Assembly: GCA_001898145.1 (NCBI GenBank)
Contig: MKSR01000010.1
Span: 62,001 to 126,000, forward strand
Source: Dyadobacter sp. 50-39
GTDB taxonomy: Bacteria; Bacteroidota; Bacteroidia; Cytophagales; Spirosomataceae
Length of the DNA stretch: 64,000 nt
Reading direction: 5' to 3'
Part shown: in pieces, positions 26,230 through 35,710 of the stretch
Position numbering within the stretch: the stretch's first letter is position 1
Layout of the letters: each line of letters opens with the position of its first letter
Translations under genes and position numbers: made by a program
Notes under the pieces: generated by a model
Database searches by the model: none
The model's input: the letters and a program-made list of their open reading frames with translations, nothing else
What the model was told of the DNA's origin: nothing

Positions 26230-28629
26230 ATGCTCGCACATTACCTATCTTTTGCCTGGCGCAGGCTCTGGCGCGAAAAGCAGGTCAATCTGATCCGGAT
26301 AGCCAACCTGAGCGTCGGATTAGCCAGCGGCCTGGTCATTTTCCTCGTGGTCAATTACATGCTCACTTTCGACCGTTACCATCCGCATACAGACCGTACC
26401 TACTGGGTGGTGACGGACGTCAAACGGGAGTCGGTAATGCCTACCGACGCGGCCCCGCGCCCTCTGGCAGACGTGTTGCGCAGCAGCTATCCCTTTATTG
26501 AAAGCGCCGTCCGGCTCGAAACGATATTTGGCCGCATGATCAGCATCCCCGACGGCAAAGGCGGCTGGGCCAGGAAATTCAACGAGGCCCGGAACATGTG
26601 TTTCACCGAACCGGAGTATTTCAGTTTGTTCGGAGTTGAATGGTTGAGCGGAGATCCCAAAACCGCCCTGCTGGAACCGAATACGATTGTCATCAGCGAG
26701 CGGTATGCCCAAAAGTACTTCAATACTGCCCTACCGATCGGACGAACGCTACGCTTCGACAACCGCGTGGACCTCACTGTCACCGGCATCATCAAGGACC
26801 CACCGCCCAACACACAGCTGCGCTACGACGGCCTTATCTCCTATGCGACCATTCCGGGGCTCGAATCACAGGCTGCTTTGCAGGATTGGCTCGGACTTCA
26901 GAGCATGTGTTTCGTACTTCTCAGAGACGGTGCCTCGGAAATTCAGTTGACGCGCGCATTGCAGGCGGTCAAAAAGCAATTCCTGCCTGCTGCCGAGGCG
27001 GCGCATTTTGATTATCAGATACTGCCGATCGAGGAACTCAACCACCAGCGGAGCGGCATGGCCCCCCGACCGGTACTGTACGCACTGATCGCCGTCGGGC
27101 TGTTGCTGGTGGGGGCTTCCTGCATCAACTACATCAACCTCGCCACGGCACAGGCATTGCAGCGCGCACATGAGGTGGGCGTACGGAAGGCGATCGGAAG
27201 CAACCGGTTCCAGCTCATTAAGCAGTTTATGCTGGAAACGGCCATGCTTACATTCTTTTCGGTTTGTCTGGCCCTGGTCCTCACCCAGCTTGCCCTCCCC
27301 TGGGCCAATCAGACGCTCAACGATCAGGATGAGACCCTGCGACCCGGCATTTCCATATTGGACCTGCTGCAACCGGAGGCCCTGCGATGGTTTTTGCCCC
27401 TGATACTCCTGGTTACGCTCATGGCTGGATTGTACCCTGCCTGGGCGCTGTCGGGCTTCAATCCGACGAAGGCGCTGGCAGGCCGGCTCAGCCGGGGCGC
27501 ACGGGGACTGAGCATTCGCCGGACGCTCATTACCGGACAGTTTCTACTGACCCAGCTATTTCTGATTGTCGTTTTGGTGATCACTTCCCAATTGCGCCAT
27601 ATGCGGGAGGTCGACTGGGGATTTTTGCATGAGGGCAAACTGGCCGTTTGGCTGCCCCAGGAGCGTAATGCCGAATATGCCCGACTGCGTGATGGGTGGC
27701 AGCGCATTCCGGGCGTGGGCCCGGTTGCATTGGCGAGCGACCCGCCTGCCTCGCGCTTCAACCGGCCCGTACCTTTCAGCTACCATACCGCCACGGAGCC
27801 CGAAACATTCGAAACCATCATCCGGGCGGCTGACGAAAACTACCTGCCGGTTTTCGGCATTCAACTGGTAGCGGGGCGGAATTTCGATGCGACCGACACG
27901 ACAGGCCGGCAGGTGATTGTCAACCAGCAGCTGTGCAGCCGGCTGGGCGTTTCCTCTCCGGCGCAAATGATCGGCAAGCGGATGCGTATCAAGGACGCCG
28001 ACCGGACCATTGTGGGCGTTGTCAAGGACTTTCGCAGTGGCGATTTGCATCAACCTGTAGTGCCCGTTACCCTGATTCACGAACTGCAACATGCCACCAT
28101 GGCCGTACTCACCCTTGCGGGCCCGCCATCGGCCTCATGGGACAAGCAGGCACGTGCTGTTTGGGAGCAGGTGCTTCCCGATGAACTCTACAAATCGGCC
28201 CCGGTCGATTCACTCCTGGAATCGTTTACGGACATGGAGCGGCTGCTGGCCGGCTTCGTGCAGGTATTTGCCTGCATTGCCATCGCCATGAACTGCCTGG
28301 GCCTTTACGGGCTGGTCACATTTATGACGGAAACCCGCGCAAAAGAAATCGGGATACGCCGGATACTGGGCGCCCGTACCGGCCAGATGCTTTGGATCTT
28401 CGGGCGGGAATTCAGTCGTCTGATGGTCCTTGGGTTTATCATCGCGGCCCCGCTAGGCTGGTGGATCACGGCAGGGTGGCTCCAGCAATACTCGTACCGT
28501 ATCCACCTCGACGCCTGGCTGATGCTCGCTACGCTGGCGTTAATGGCGGCTATTACCACGCTCACCGTGCTCGGGCATGCTATGAAAGCGGCTGTGTCCA
28601 ACCCTGTGAACTATCTCCGGTCGCAGTAG
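26230..28629 (+). CDS. ABC transporter permease, MacB/FtsX type
   Basis: This 799-residue permease has two copies of the MacB periplasmic-domain/FtsX unit. The first membrane helix is near residues 20-40, a large periplasmic domain follows, then FtsX helices around PVLYALIAVGLLLVGASCIN, LALVLTQLALPW and FLPLILLVTLMAGLYPAWAL. A second periplasmic domain and terminal helices (VFACIAIAMNCLGLYGLVTF, REFSRLMVLGFIIAAPLGWW) complete the repeat. The motifs REWEVGVRKAIG-like (HEVGVRKAIGS) and AKEIGIRRILGA are the coupling helices. The ATPase is not encoded nearby. Such long permeases are numerous in Cytophagales and are thought to export lipids or peptides or to move lipoproteins. The 230 A/T-rich bases upstream should hold its promoter. 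Confidence 0.92.
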   Translation: MLAHYLSFAWRRLWREKQVNLIRIANLSVGLASGLVIFLVVNYMLTFDRYHPHTDRTYWVVTDVKRESVMPTDAAPRPLADVLRSSYPFIESAVRLETIFGRMISIPDGKGGWARKFNEARNMCFTEPEYFSLFGVEWLSGDPKTALLEPNTIVISERYAQKYFNTALPIGRTLRFDNRVDLTVTGIIKDPPPNTQLRYDGLISYATIPGLESQAALQDWLGLQSMCFVLLRDGASEIQLTRALQAVKKQFLPAAEAAHFDYQILPIEELNHQRSGMAPRPVLYALIAVGLLLVGASCINYINLATAQALQRAHEVGVRKAIGSNRFQLIKQFMLETAMLTFFSVCLALVLTQLALPWANQTLNDQDETLRPGISILDLLQPEALRWFLPLILLVTLMAGLYPAWALSGFNPTKALAGRLSRGARGLSIRRTLITGQFLLTQLFLIVVLVITSQLRHMREVDWGFLHEGKLAVWLPQERNAEYARLRDGWQRIPGVGPVALASDPPASRFNRPVPFSYHTATEPETFETIIRAADENYLPVFGIQLVAGRNFDATDTTGRQVIVNQQLCSRLGVSSPAQMIGKRMRIKDADRTIVGVVKDFRSGDLHQPVVPVTLIHELQHATMAVLTLAGPPSASWDKQARAVWEQVLPDELYKSAPVDSLLESFTDMERLLAGFVQVFACIAIAMNCLGLYGLVTFMTETRAKEIGIRRILGARTGQMLWIFGREFSRLMVLGFIIAAPLGWWITAGWLQQYSYRIHLDAWLMLATLALMAAITTLTVLGHAMKAAVSNPVNYLRSQ

Positions 28630-28657
28630 GGAGAGCGGGGCGAAGTGGCGTGGCGAA

Positions 28658-29962
28658 TCAGTAAACAATTGTAACCGAACCGGCTTTGATCAGATGGTTA
28701 CCGGCGATGATCTTAAATGCATAAACGCCTGACGGGACCAGTACGGCCCTGTAAATGCCATCCCAGCTGGAAGTGAGGTTTCCTTTGGCCCGATGAACCA
28801 CTTCGCCCCATCTATTGTAAACCATTACCTCGAAATCCTCGTAATCCGTCGCGTTGGTAATGTTCCAGGTATCATTTTTCCCATCGCCATTCGGCGTAAA
28901 AATCGTTGGGACAAACATTTGCCTGGACACGTCAACCGGCGCCGTACATCCGGTTGTTTTAAATTCTTTCTTTGCAGCTACCGGAGTTTTAGGAAAGCAT
29001 GATTCCGGGTATACGACTTCCGCTGTTAAATTGAAAGTATAGCTGGAGTCTTTGGCGGTCGTGAACATGAATTCGTCGGATTCAAATCCGGGGTAAGCGA
29101 CATCATCGACATACCAGGTAACTTTCGCGTCTTTTGCCGGAGGCGTCAGGCGAAAAGTCGCTTGTTCCCCCGCACATATTTTAGAGCTGTTGGATATGAT
29201 AGCTAATTTTTCGGGTTCCTCGGAAGGTATTCCATTGTAAAGTGCTTCAATTTCCTCCCGATTGAGTGCGCGATCGTATATATGCAGGTCGTCGATCTTC
29301 GATTTTGCAGCTTGTCCATAGTTGTTGCGGGCACCAATCGTCGCCCGCACCACGCTTGTTCCGTAAAAGGCTTTTTTACCTGAAACGCTATTGGAACAAA
29401 CGAGTTTGTTATTGATATAAAACTCATATTTGGTATCGGTTTTAACCAATACCAGGTGATACCACGGGCCCAATACCGGTGTTGAAGGCTCCGTGCACAA
29501 CACATTGTCAGCGACCCCCAGGTAGCTTCCATGCGAAAACCCCGTATGCCGCTCGTCCGAGTAATGGTCGCCCAGTAAAATATGCTGATCGCCATAGTCG
29601 CTTCCCACCGAAAAGAAAAAAACAGCTTGCCCATATGCCGGCACATAAGTAGGTTGTACCCAAATAGAATAGGTAAAAACATTCAACTGCAGTTGCCCTG
29701 CTCCTATTTCAATAAAATCATCGACACCGTCGAAATCAAAGGCTGCGCTGGAAGTGCCGAAGCGATCAGTTGTGGAGGTGGCACCCTTGATTTTACCGTG
29801 GTTGGCCTGAGTGCTCAGATCGTTGGCATTGCCATTGAATGGATAACACCCGATCAGCCCGCGTCTAAGATCGACCTGCGCAATGCCCGCCGTTGCGCAG
29901 CATAGAAACAGGGTACAGGCAATAAGGACGAACGCATATTTGGAAGCAGGGAGGATTGGCAT
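28658..29962 (-). CDS. LamG-domain protein with type IX (gliding-type, CHU_C) sorting tail
   Basis: From ATG 29962 the protein is 434 residues with a signal peptide (CTLFLCCATAGIAQ). Residues about 33-230 form a LamG/concanavalin-like domain (GLIGCYPFNGNANDLSTQAN, FDFDGVDDFIEIG, YSIWVQPTYV, KSKIDDLHIYDRALNREEIE). An Ig-like stretch follows, then a C-terminal type B sorting domain (VPTIFTPNGDGKNDTW, VMVYNRWGEVVHRAKG, WDG, GVYAFKI). It should be secreted through the type IX system and act at the surface or in the medium. The ligand is unknown. A TTG six bases further upstream is less likely as a start. Confidence 0.92.
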   Translation of the reverse strand: MPILPASKYAFVLIACTLFLCCATAGIAQVDLRRGLIGCYPFNGNANDLSTQANHGKIKGATSTTDRFGTSSAAFDFDGVDDFIEIGAGQLQLNVFTYSIWVQPTYVPAYGQAVFFFSVGSDYGDQHILLGDHYSDERHTGFSHGSYLGVADNVLCTEPSTPVLGPWYHLVLVKTDTKYEFYINNKLVCSNSVSGKKAFYGTSVVRATIGARNNYGQAAKSKIDDLHIYDRALNREEIEALYNGIPSEEPEKLAIISNSSKICAGEQATFRLTPPAKDAKVTWYVDDVAYPGFESDEFMFTTAKDSSYTFNLTAEVVYPESCFPKTPVAAKKEFKTTGCTAPVDVSRQMFVPTIFTPNGDGKNDTWNITNATDYEDFEVMVYNRWGEVVHRAKGNLTSSWDGIYRAVLVPSGVYAFKIIAGNHLIKAGSVTIVY

Positions 29963-30100
29963 TAGCAAGACGGCAATAAATTAAGCCGACAAAAATAATA
30001 ACTCCCTAGTTACCAACAGACACAGTTGAGCCATTTGTTGACAAATTTCCGGAGACTCCTGCTAACCAAGCGTCAAAAAAGAAAAATGTTAAAAAAATAG

Positions 30101-30114
30101 ACAGACTTGTCTGT
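30101..30114. promoter_or_regulatory. TetR-type operator
   Basis: ACAGAC-TT-GTCTGT is a near-perfect palindrome overlapping the -33 region of the promoter that follows. The form is typical of TetR/AcrR binding sites. No tetR gene lies in the window, so the regulator, if any, is encoded elsewhere. Confidence 0.6.
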
Positions 30115-30129
30115 TCATTTTTTTTATTG

Positions 30130-30137
30130 TACATTTG
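30130..30137 (+). promoter_or_regulatory. -7 box TACATTTG for the NTF2-like gene
   Basis: This is an exact TAnnTTTG match. A TTG at 30107-30109 lies 20 bases upstream, the normal Bacteroidota -33/-7 spacing, and falls inside the palindrome at 30101-30114. The ATG follows 100 bases later, leaving a leader of about 90 bases. Confidence 0.65.
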
Positions 30138-30236
30138 TGTCGCAGCATCGACGAACCCGTGGAAGAGCATTTGGGCCCATAGAGCGAAGGCGTTGCAGAT
30201 AGTTCAATATCATTTTCAACTTAATTCTTAGAAAAA

Positions 30237-30647
30237 ATGGAAAAGAAATTTCCCTTGCCTCCTTTCACACTGGAAACGGCAAAAGAGAAAATCCAACTAG
30301 CGGAAGACGCCTGGAACAGTCAAAATCCCGAGAAGGTGTCCATGGCCTACACCGTCGACAGCGAGTGGCGAAACAGAAATGTGTTTGTGAATGGCAGGGA
30401 AGAAATTGTGGCATTCCTGGCCAAGAAATGGGAAAAGGAGTTAGACTATAAACTCAAAAAAGAATATTGGGCGCACACCGACAACCGAATTGCGGTCAGA
30501 TTCGAATATGAGTATCGCAATAAAGAGGGCAAATGGTTCAGAGCCTACGGCAATGAGAACTGGGAGTTTGATGAAAACGGCCTTATGGCCAAACGGTATG
30601 CGAGTATCAATGACCTCGAAATCGATGAGGCCGACAGACATGTGTGA
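30237..30647 (+). CDS. NTF2-like (DUF1348) protein
   Basis: This 136-residue protein has the complete DUF1348/SnoaL-like fold: an N-terminal helix pair ([20 protein letters not shown]), [20 protein letters not shown], and the strongly conserved C-terminal [20 protein letters not shown] and [11 protein letters not shown]. Proteins of this family are small cytosolic proteins, possibly isomerases or binders of small hydrophobic molecules, and are often regulated by TetR proteins. That fits the palindrome in its promoter. It is monocistronic, as the next gene is convergent. Confidence 0.92.
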   Translation: MEKKFPLPPFTLETAKEKIQLAEDAWNSQNPEKVSMAYTVDSEWRNRNVFVNGREEIVAFLAKKWEKELDYKLKKEYWAHTDNRIAVRFEYEYRNKEGKWFRAYGNENWEFDENGLMAKRYASINDLEIDEADRHV

Positions 30648-30672
30648 GAGCACTTTTGAAAACTGCACAATC

Positions 30673-30699
30673 CATCGTCCCGATCCGGCCGGGACGATG
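30673..30699. terminator. hairpin between convergent NTF2-like and fasciclin genes
   Basis: Perfect 10-base arms CATCGTCCCG (30673-30682) and CGGGACGATG (30690-30699) with a 7-base loop sit in the 64-base gap between the two convergent genes. The stem is strong. T tracts are short on both sides, but it probably ends transcription both ways. Confidence 0.6.
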
Positions 30700-30711
30700 A
30701 ATGTGAATTTC

Positions 30712-31266
30712 TTATTTGGGCATCAATACCGTGTCGATCACGTGAATTACGCCATTTGACTGAAAAACATCGGGTATGGTGACCATCGCTTTGGTCCCTT
30801 TTGCATCCGTCAACACAATTTTCTTACCCATTTGCATTGCGGTAAGTTCTCCACCCGCCACAGTTTTCAACATCGCTTTGCCACCCCCGTCTTTTATAGC
30901 CTTCATAAGGTCGGCGGCACTCATTTTGCCTGACACGACGTGGTAGGTCAGAATGCCCGTCAACATCTCCTTGTTTTCAGGTTTTACCAGCATATCCACC
31001 GTTCCTTTCGGCAATTTGTCGAATGCCATATTGGTTGGCGCGAATACCGTAAAAGGCCCCGGGCCGGATAGCGTTTCTACCAGGCCGGCAGCCTTTACCG
31101 CCGCAACCAGTGTGGTGTGATCTTTTGAATTTACCGCATTCTCAATGATGTTCTTGGATGGATACATGGGAGCCCCACCTACGGTTACGGATTTTTCTTG
31201 TGCGAACGAATAGTTTCCGATCACCAGTAGTGTGATCAGACTGAGCAAAAAATTGAGCTTTTTCAT
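30712..31266 (-). CDS. single-domain fasciclin (FAS1) secreted protein
   Basis: This 184-residue protein has a signal peptide (MKKLNFLLSLITLLVIGNYS, cut after FAQ) and one FAS1 domain from about residue 45 (GPGPFTVFAPTNMAFDKLPK, ILTYHVVSGKMSA, NGVIHVIDTVLMP). It is a close match to the small Bacteroidota FAS1 proteins that are exported and of unknown role. It is divergent from the ferritin-like gene pair across a 336-base intergenic region. Confidence 0.93.
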   Translation of the reverse strand: MKKLNFLLSLITLLVIGNYSFAQEKSVTVGGAPMYPSKNIIENAVNSKDHTTLVAAVKAAGLVETLSGPGPFTVFAPTNMAFDKLPKGTVDMLVKPENKEMLTGILTYHVVSGKMSAADLMKAIKDGGGKAMLKTVAGGELTAMQMGKKIVLTDAKGTKAMVTIPDVFQSNGVIHVIDTVLMPK

Positions 31267-31602
31267 CTTACAGGTCAGCTTGGAAAAGTGAATAATGAAG
31301 TGTGTGATCGATCAACACGACCAATCTACGCGTGTCACCAAGCGCTTGGATCATTTGTTTCAGCTATTCGATGATATTAGCTAGGCAAATATTTACAATC
31401 AATTCATTTAGAGATATTTACATAAACAACTAAACTCCAACCCACGCCAGGAACGTATATCCACCATTAGACAAAGGATAGAATGGATATAAAAATATTT
31501 TTTTACGAGGCTTGATCTTAAGTTCAACAGTGGGCGTACGTCTCCCCGAAACTCATTCAAAATGGAGGAGAAATCACTCGTTAACCTTTATTATCCAAGA
31601 TC
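31267..31602. other. divergent intergenic region with a 12-base palindrome
   Basis: This 336-base A/T-rich region has no gene. It contains the perfect palindrome CCAAGCGCTTGG at 31338-31349, 72 bases from the fasciclin start, a possible operator. AGGAGAA near 31565 is not positioned as a ribosome site for the ATG at 31603. No clear TAnnTTTG box was picked out. Confidence 0.4.
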
Positions 31603-32316
31603 ATGCACACAAATACGAATTACGGTTCCAATGCGAAAGAGGATGAAATGGCCTCACTCGTCAGCAGACGTTTATTTTTACGCTCAACCGGCTTAACCAC
31701 TGCACTCGGAGCGGTCGTTATTGCATCTGCTTGTACCACGGAAGACCACCAACTCCCAGGCATGGGCGACGCCGTCGAACTCGGATCGGGGGACATTGGC
31801 GTGTTGAACTATGCTTACGCGTTGGAGCAGCTGGAAGCAGCATTTTACACGAAAGTCGTTGATTCATTCTATGCCGGCGCCACGGACGAGGAAAAGGCCC
31901 TTCTCACAGATATCCGCGACCATGAGATCGTTCACCGCGAATTTTTCAAGGCCGCATTGGGCGACAAGGCGATAAAAGGGCTGACACCCAATTTCGACGG
32001 AATCGACTTTTCCAATAAAGCCGCAGTGCTTGGGGCAGCCAAGTTGTTCGAGGATACGGGTGTGGCGGCATACAACGGCGCGGGAAAACTGATCAAAGAC
32101 CCTAATTACCTGCTGCTGGCTGGAAAAATTGTGTCTGTGGAGGCGCGGCACGCGGCAGTCATCCGGGATCTGATCAACCCGAAATCTGCTGATTTTGCCG
32201 GAGACGATATTATCGACATGAATGGTTTCGACAAGGCCGTTGCGCCCGCCGACATTCTTGCGGCAGTTAAGGGTTTCGTGAAGGACACCATCAATGGAGC
32301 CAGCGTAGGTAAATAA
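31603..32316 (+). CDS. Tat-exported ferritin-like domain protein
   Basis: This 237-residue protein has a twin-arginine signal (SRRLFLRSTGLTTALGAVVI) followed by a possible lipobox (IASAC). The rest is a ferritin-like four-helix bundle with candidate di-iron ligands in LEQLEAAFYTKVVD, DIRDHEIVHREFFKAA and SVEARHAAVIRDL. Tat export suggests that the protein folds, and may load metal, before leaving the cytoplasm. It is the first of a pair 27 bases apart. Such pairs are common in Bacteroidota but have no assigned reaction; ferroxidase, catalase-like or stress roles are possible. Confidence 0.88.
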   Translation: MHTNTNYGSNAKEDEMASLVSRRLFLRSTGLTTALGAVVIASACTTEDHQLPGMGDAVELGSGDIGVLNYAYALEQLEAAFYTKVVDSFYAGATDEEKALLTDIRDHEIVHREFFKAALGDKAIKGLTPNFDGIDFSNKAAVLGAAKLFEDTGVAAYNGAGKLIKDPNYLLLAGKIVSVEARHAAVIRDLINPKSADFAGDDIIDMNGFDKAVAPADILAAVKGFVKDTINGASVGK

Positions 32317-32343
32317 TCGCTCACACTAACAAGATCACAGACA

Positions 32344-33135
32344 ATGGATATTTTCAAAATCATAGATAAGTTTCAGCAAATAGACGGAGACGCCGTAGGA
32401 AGACTCGAATATGCGTCACGCCGTCATTTCATGAACAAAGTTGGGAGCAAGTTGGCGTCCGCCGCTATTCCAACCGCATTTGCAGCAATTGTAAACAAAG
32501 CATTTGCACAATCGGCAGCCGCCATCGACGTGCTTAACTATGCGTTGACCCTCGAATACCTGGAAGACGAATTTTACAAGGGAGGCCTCGCTGCATCGAA
32601 CCTGATCCCCGCGTCGGACAAGGCGATATTTATGCAGATCGGCAAGCACGAGTCCCAGCACGTGGCTTTCCTGGTGAAGGCTCTTGGCGCCAAAGCGATC
32701 GCGAAGCCGATGTTTGATTTTACTTATAAAGGAGCATTTGCAGATGTTTTCAGCAACTACAAAACATTTGTGACTGTGTCGAGCGCGCTCGAAGATACTG
32801 GTGTGCGTGCGTACAAAGGGCAGGCAGGGGTACTGATCACAGACCCGCAAATTTTGGAATATGCATTGCAGGTACATTCCGTGGAAGCCCGCCATGCGGC
32901 TGTTGCGAGGCGGCTGGCAGCAACATTACTGGCCATGCCTGCTATGAAAGGCTGGATCACGGGTAAGGAAGGCGCGGTACCGGCTATTTATGCGGGAGAA
33001 GACAACATGACCCAGGGAGGCGTGAATATCAAAGGCCTGGCTTCCAAATCGGACGCTGCTGTCACAGAAGCTTTCGATGAACCGCTGACGAAAGAAGCGG
33101 TGCTGGCGATTGCCGGTCCGTTTATCAAAATGTAG
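32344..33135 (+). CDS. second ferritin-like domain protein, probably Tat-exported
   Basis: This 263-residue protein has a twin-arginine-like stretch further in than usual (SRRHFMNKVGSKLASAAIPT, from about residue 21), then AFAQ and a ferritin-like bundle. Its candidate metal ligands match the preceding gene's: LEYLEDEFYKGG, IGKHESQHVAFLVKALG and HSVEARHAAVARRL. The parallel motifs suggest that the two subunits assemble together. It ends 89 bases before a strong bidirectional terminator. Confidence 0.88.
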   Translation: MDIFKIIDKFQQIDGDAVGRLEYASRRHFMNKVGSKLASAAIPTAFAAIVNKAFAQSAAAIDVLNYALTLEYLEDEFYKGGLAASNLIPASDKAIFMQIGKHESQHVAFLVKALGAKAIAKPMFDFTYKGAFADVFSNYKTFVTVSSALEDTGVRAYKGQAGVLITDPQILEYALQVHSVEARHAAVARRLAATLLAMPAMKGWITGKEGAVPAIYAGEDNMTQGGVNIKGLASKSDAAVTEAFDEPLTKEAVLAIAGPFIKM

Positions 33136-33223
33136 GTCAAATCCCATTTCAGGACATTTCTCCTGACTGCCTTTTATGCATCGCAGATAATTCAGGCAAT
33201 TTTGGTATTATCGAGGCAAAAAG

Positions 33224-33254
33224 AATCCCTGCAAACCGTTGGCTTGCAGGGATT
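33224..33254. terminator. bidirectional intrinsic terminator
   Basis: Perfect 11-base arms AATCCCTGCAA (33224-33234) and TTGCAGGGATT (33244-33254) enclose a 9-base loop. On the plus strand TTTTACCGTTTTTT follows; on the minus strand CTTTTTG follows. It ends the ferritin-like operon and the convergent permease gene, whose stop is at 33276. Confidence 0.85.
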
Positions 33255-33275
33255 TTACCGTTTTTTAGCGACCCG

Positions 33276-35681
33276 TCACTCACTTCGCAACGATTTTACC
33301 GGATTCGTCACCGCCGCTTTCACACTTTGGAAACTCACCGTGATCAGCGCAATCACCAGCGTTGCCACCAACGCCGGCATAAAAATGGCAGGTCCGAGGG
33401 AAATGCGGTATTCGAAGTTGCTCAGCCAGCTCTTCATCACCCACCAGGCCACCGGCGCGGAGAGGAAAAATGCAATGCCGACAAGTTGCAGCAACTCGCG
33501 GTTAAACAGCCAGAGAATGCTGCCCACGCTCGCCCCCAGTACTTTACGAACACCCACCTCCTTCGTGCGCTGCACAACCATGAACAGGATGAGCCCGTAC
33601 AAACCCATACAGCCGATCAGCAGCGCAATGCCGGCAAAAAAGTTGATCAGCCGGCCGATGGTCTGCTCCTGCTCGTAGTTCTCCCGGATCTGGTCCTCCA
33701 CAAACTTCGGCTCGAAAAAACTGTCGGCATATACCTGGTTATAAGCCTTTTCCAGCTGTTTCAATGCACGGCTGTAATCGGCAGACCGGAGCTGAATGTT
33801 GGCGGAATAATAGCCGGTGGCTACGGTAGTCAGAAATATCGGGCTAATGCGCTGGCGGAGGTCCGACTGGTTGTAGTCTTTTAATACCCCCACAATTTCG
33901 AGCGGCGCAAAACCGGCCTTATTCAGGTGTTTGCCCACCACATCGCCGGGCCGGGTGAAGCCCAGGCGTTTCATCAGCGTCTCGTTAATAAGTGTTTCGC
34001 GGGCGGTGTCCGACGGTTGCAGGTTACGGCCCGCTATCAGTTTCAAACCATACAACCCCACATAATCGGCGTCGATCCAGGCCTGTTGCGGGCCAAATGG
34101 CTCCTCCTCCGGGCGGTTATCGAAGCGGATGCTCGTCTGGCTCGTCCAACCCGACTGCGGAGGACCGCCCATCGAATAGCTCACATGGGCGACGTCCGGG
34201 ATCGCATTGGCGAGGTTGCGGAAAGCGCGCATTTTGCCGACGTCCTGCGAGGGGACGTTGGGCAGGTCTACGGTAAGGATGGCATCTTTGTGGAAGCCGA
34301 GGTCCTTCGTCTGTACATAATGCAGCTGGTTGGCCACCACAATGAGCCCGATGATGAGCATTTGGGAAATGGCGAACTGCATGACCACCAGCCCGTGCCT
34401 TAGCGAAAACCTGCCCGCTCGCTGCGTGGTAAGCCGCCCGGCCAGTGCTACCACCGGGCGAAAGCCCGCCACCACCAATGCCGGGTATAAGCCCGCGAGC
34501 AAGATAACCGCCAGCACCAGCAAAACCAGTCCGCCAACGATCTCCGGAGAGAAATAGAAGGTAAACCGGAACACGCCGTGCAGGTAAGTTTGCGCCAATA
34601 TCTGGCCGTAATTAAAAATTACCATCCCCAGCACCAGGGCCGCCAGCACGATCAGCGTCGTTTCGCCCATGAACTGCCAGAAAAGCTGCGTTTTGGTACT
34701 GCCCAGTACCTTGCGCACGCCTACCTCCCGTGCCCGGTTAAGCGCCTGTGCGGTGGCAAGGTTTACAAAGTTGATGCTGGCCGTACCGATCAAAAGTATG
34801 CCGATCAGTGCCAGCGACCATAACAGCCCGCGGCTTACGCCCCCATACTCGGGCGACAAATGCATGCTGCTGAACTGGATCGCAGGATATGAAGTTTCCT
34901 TCATTTTCGCAGGGTTGTATTTTTTGACAAATGACGGCAGCTGCCGGTTCCAGTCCGCGACGGTGAACCGGTCGTTGAAAAGGGCGAAACAATGGGTACT
35001 GCCATTGGTATTGTCGAAAGGCTGGTCTTCGGGGCGGCCATTGAGCCGTTCTTTCACCAGCGGCCAGGAAGCCATTACCGAATAGGCTAGGTCGGTGTCG
35101 TCGCGGTAGTCGGCAAATACGCCCACTACGCGCGCGGGGATGCGGGCGTCCAGCCGCACGAGGCGGCCTAAGGCATGGGCGGTGGAGCCGAAGCATTTGC
35201 GGGCCATTTCGGCACTCATCACCACGGTACCCGGCTGGCTCAGTTCGCCGGGGCCGCCGGCTATCCATGTGTAATCGAAAATATTGAAAAAGGCGGGCTC
35301 CACGAACGCGCCGCGGTGTGTATTGTCCTTGATTTTCTTGTCGGCCCCGTTGACAACCGGCACGGCCACCATCGGCGAATACCATTCTTCCAGCATGGCC
35401 ACACGCTCGATGTCGGGATATTCGTTCCGGACAGCCTGACCCAGCGGATATGGAATGCCCTGAATGTTGAATGCGCCCGACGAGGATGAGAAGCGGGAAG
35501 TGATCTGATATATCCGGTCGTAATTCCGGTGATGCTGGTCGACCTGGTAGTGAAAACGGACGAGCGCGAAGATCAGTAATGCGCACCCGAGGCCGAGTGC
35601 AAGTCCGCTGATATTGATGACCGCGTAAGCCTGGTTCTTACGCACATTGCGCCATGCGATTTTGAAATAATTATAGAGCAT
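33276..35681 (-). CDS. ABC transporter permease, MacB/FtsX type
   Basis: This 801-residue permease has the same double MacB-domain/FtsX arrangement as the one at 26230-28629. It has a first helix near residues 20-42, FtsX helices around LLWSLALIGILLIGTASINF and LVLLVLAVILLAGLYPALVV, terminal helices (LINFFAGIALLIGCMGLYGL, LLQLVGIAFFLSAPVAWWVM), and coupling motifs REVGVRKVLGSTKTQLF and TKEVGVRKVLGASVG. The overall identity to the other copy is clearly partial, so this is an old duplication rather than a recent one. No ATPase gene is adjacent. Export of lipids, lipoproteins or peptides is inferred from the family only. Confidence 0.92.
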   Translation of the reverse strand: MLYNYFKIAWRNVRKNQAYAVINISGLALGLGCALLIFALVRFHYQVDQHHRNYDRIYQITSRFSSSSGAFNIQGIPYPLGQAVRNEYPDIERVAMLEEWYSPMVAVPVVNGADKKIKDNTHRGAFVEPAFFNIFDYTWIAGGPGELSQPGTVVMSAEMARKCFGSTAHALGRLVRLDARIPARVVGVFADYRDDTDLAYSVMASWPLVKERLNGRPEDQPFDNTNGSTHCFALFNDRFTVADWNRQLPSFVKKYNPAKMKETSYPAIQFSSMHLSPEYGGVSRGLLWSLALIGILLIGTASINFVNLATAQALNRAREVGVRKVLGSTKTQLFWQFMGETTLIVLAALVLGMVIFNYGQILAQTYLHGVFRFTFYFSPEIVGGLVLLVLAVILLAGLYPALVVAGFRPVVALAGRLTTQRAGRFSLRHGLVVMQFAISQMLIIGLIVVANQLHYVQTKDLGFHKDAILTVDLPNVPSQDVGKMRAFRNLANAIPDVAHVSYSMGGPPQSGWTSQTSIRFDNRPEEEPFGPQQAWIDADYVGLYGLKLIAGRNLQPSDTARETLINETLMKRLGFTRPGDVVGKHLNKAGFAPLEIVGVLKDYNQSDLRQRISPIFLTTVATGYYSANIQLRSADYSRALKQLEKAYNQVYADSFFEPKFVEDQIRENYEQEQTIGRLINFFAGIALLIGCMGLYGLILFMVVQRTKEVGVRKVLGASVGSILWLFNRELLQLVGIAFFLSAPVAWWVMKSWLSNFEYRISLGPAIFMPALVATLVIALITVSFQSVKAAVTNPVKSLRSE

Positions 35682-35710
35682 AATGGGGAGTTAGGATGTT
35701 GAGGCCGGAT

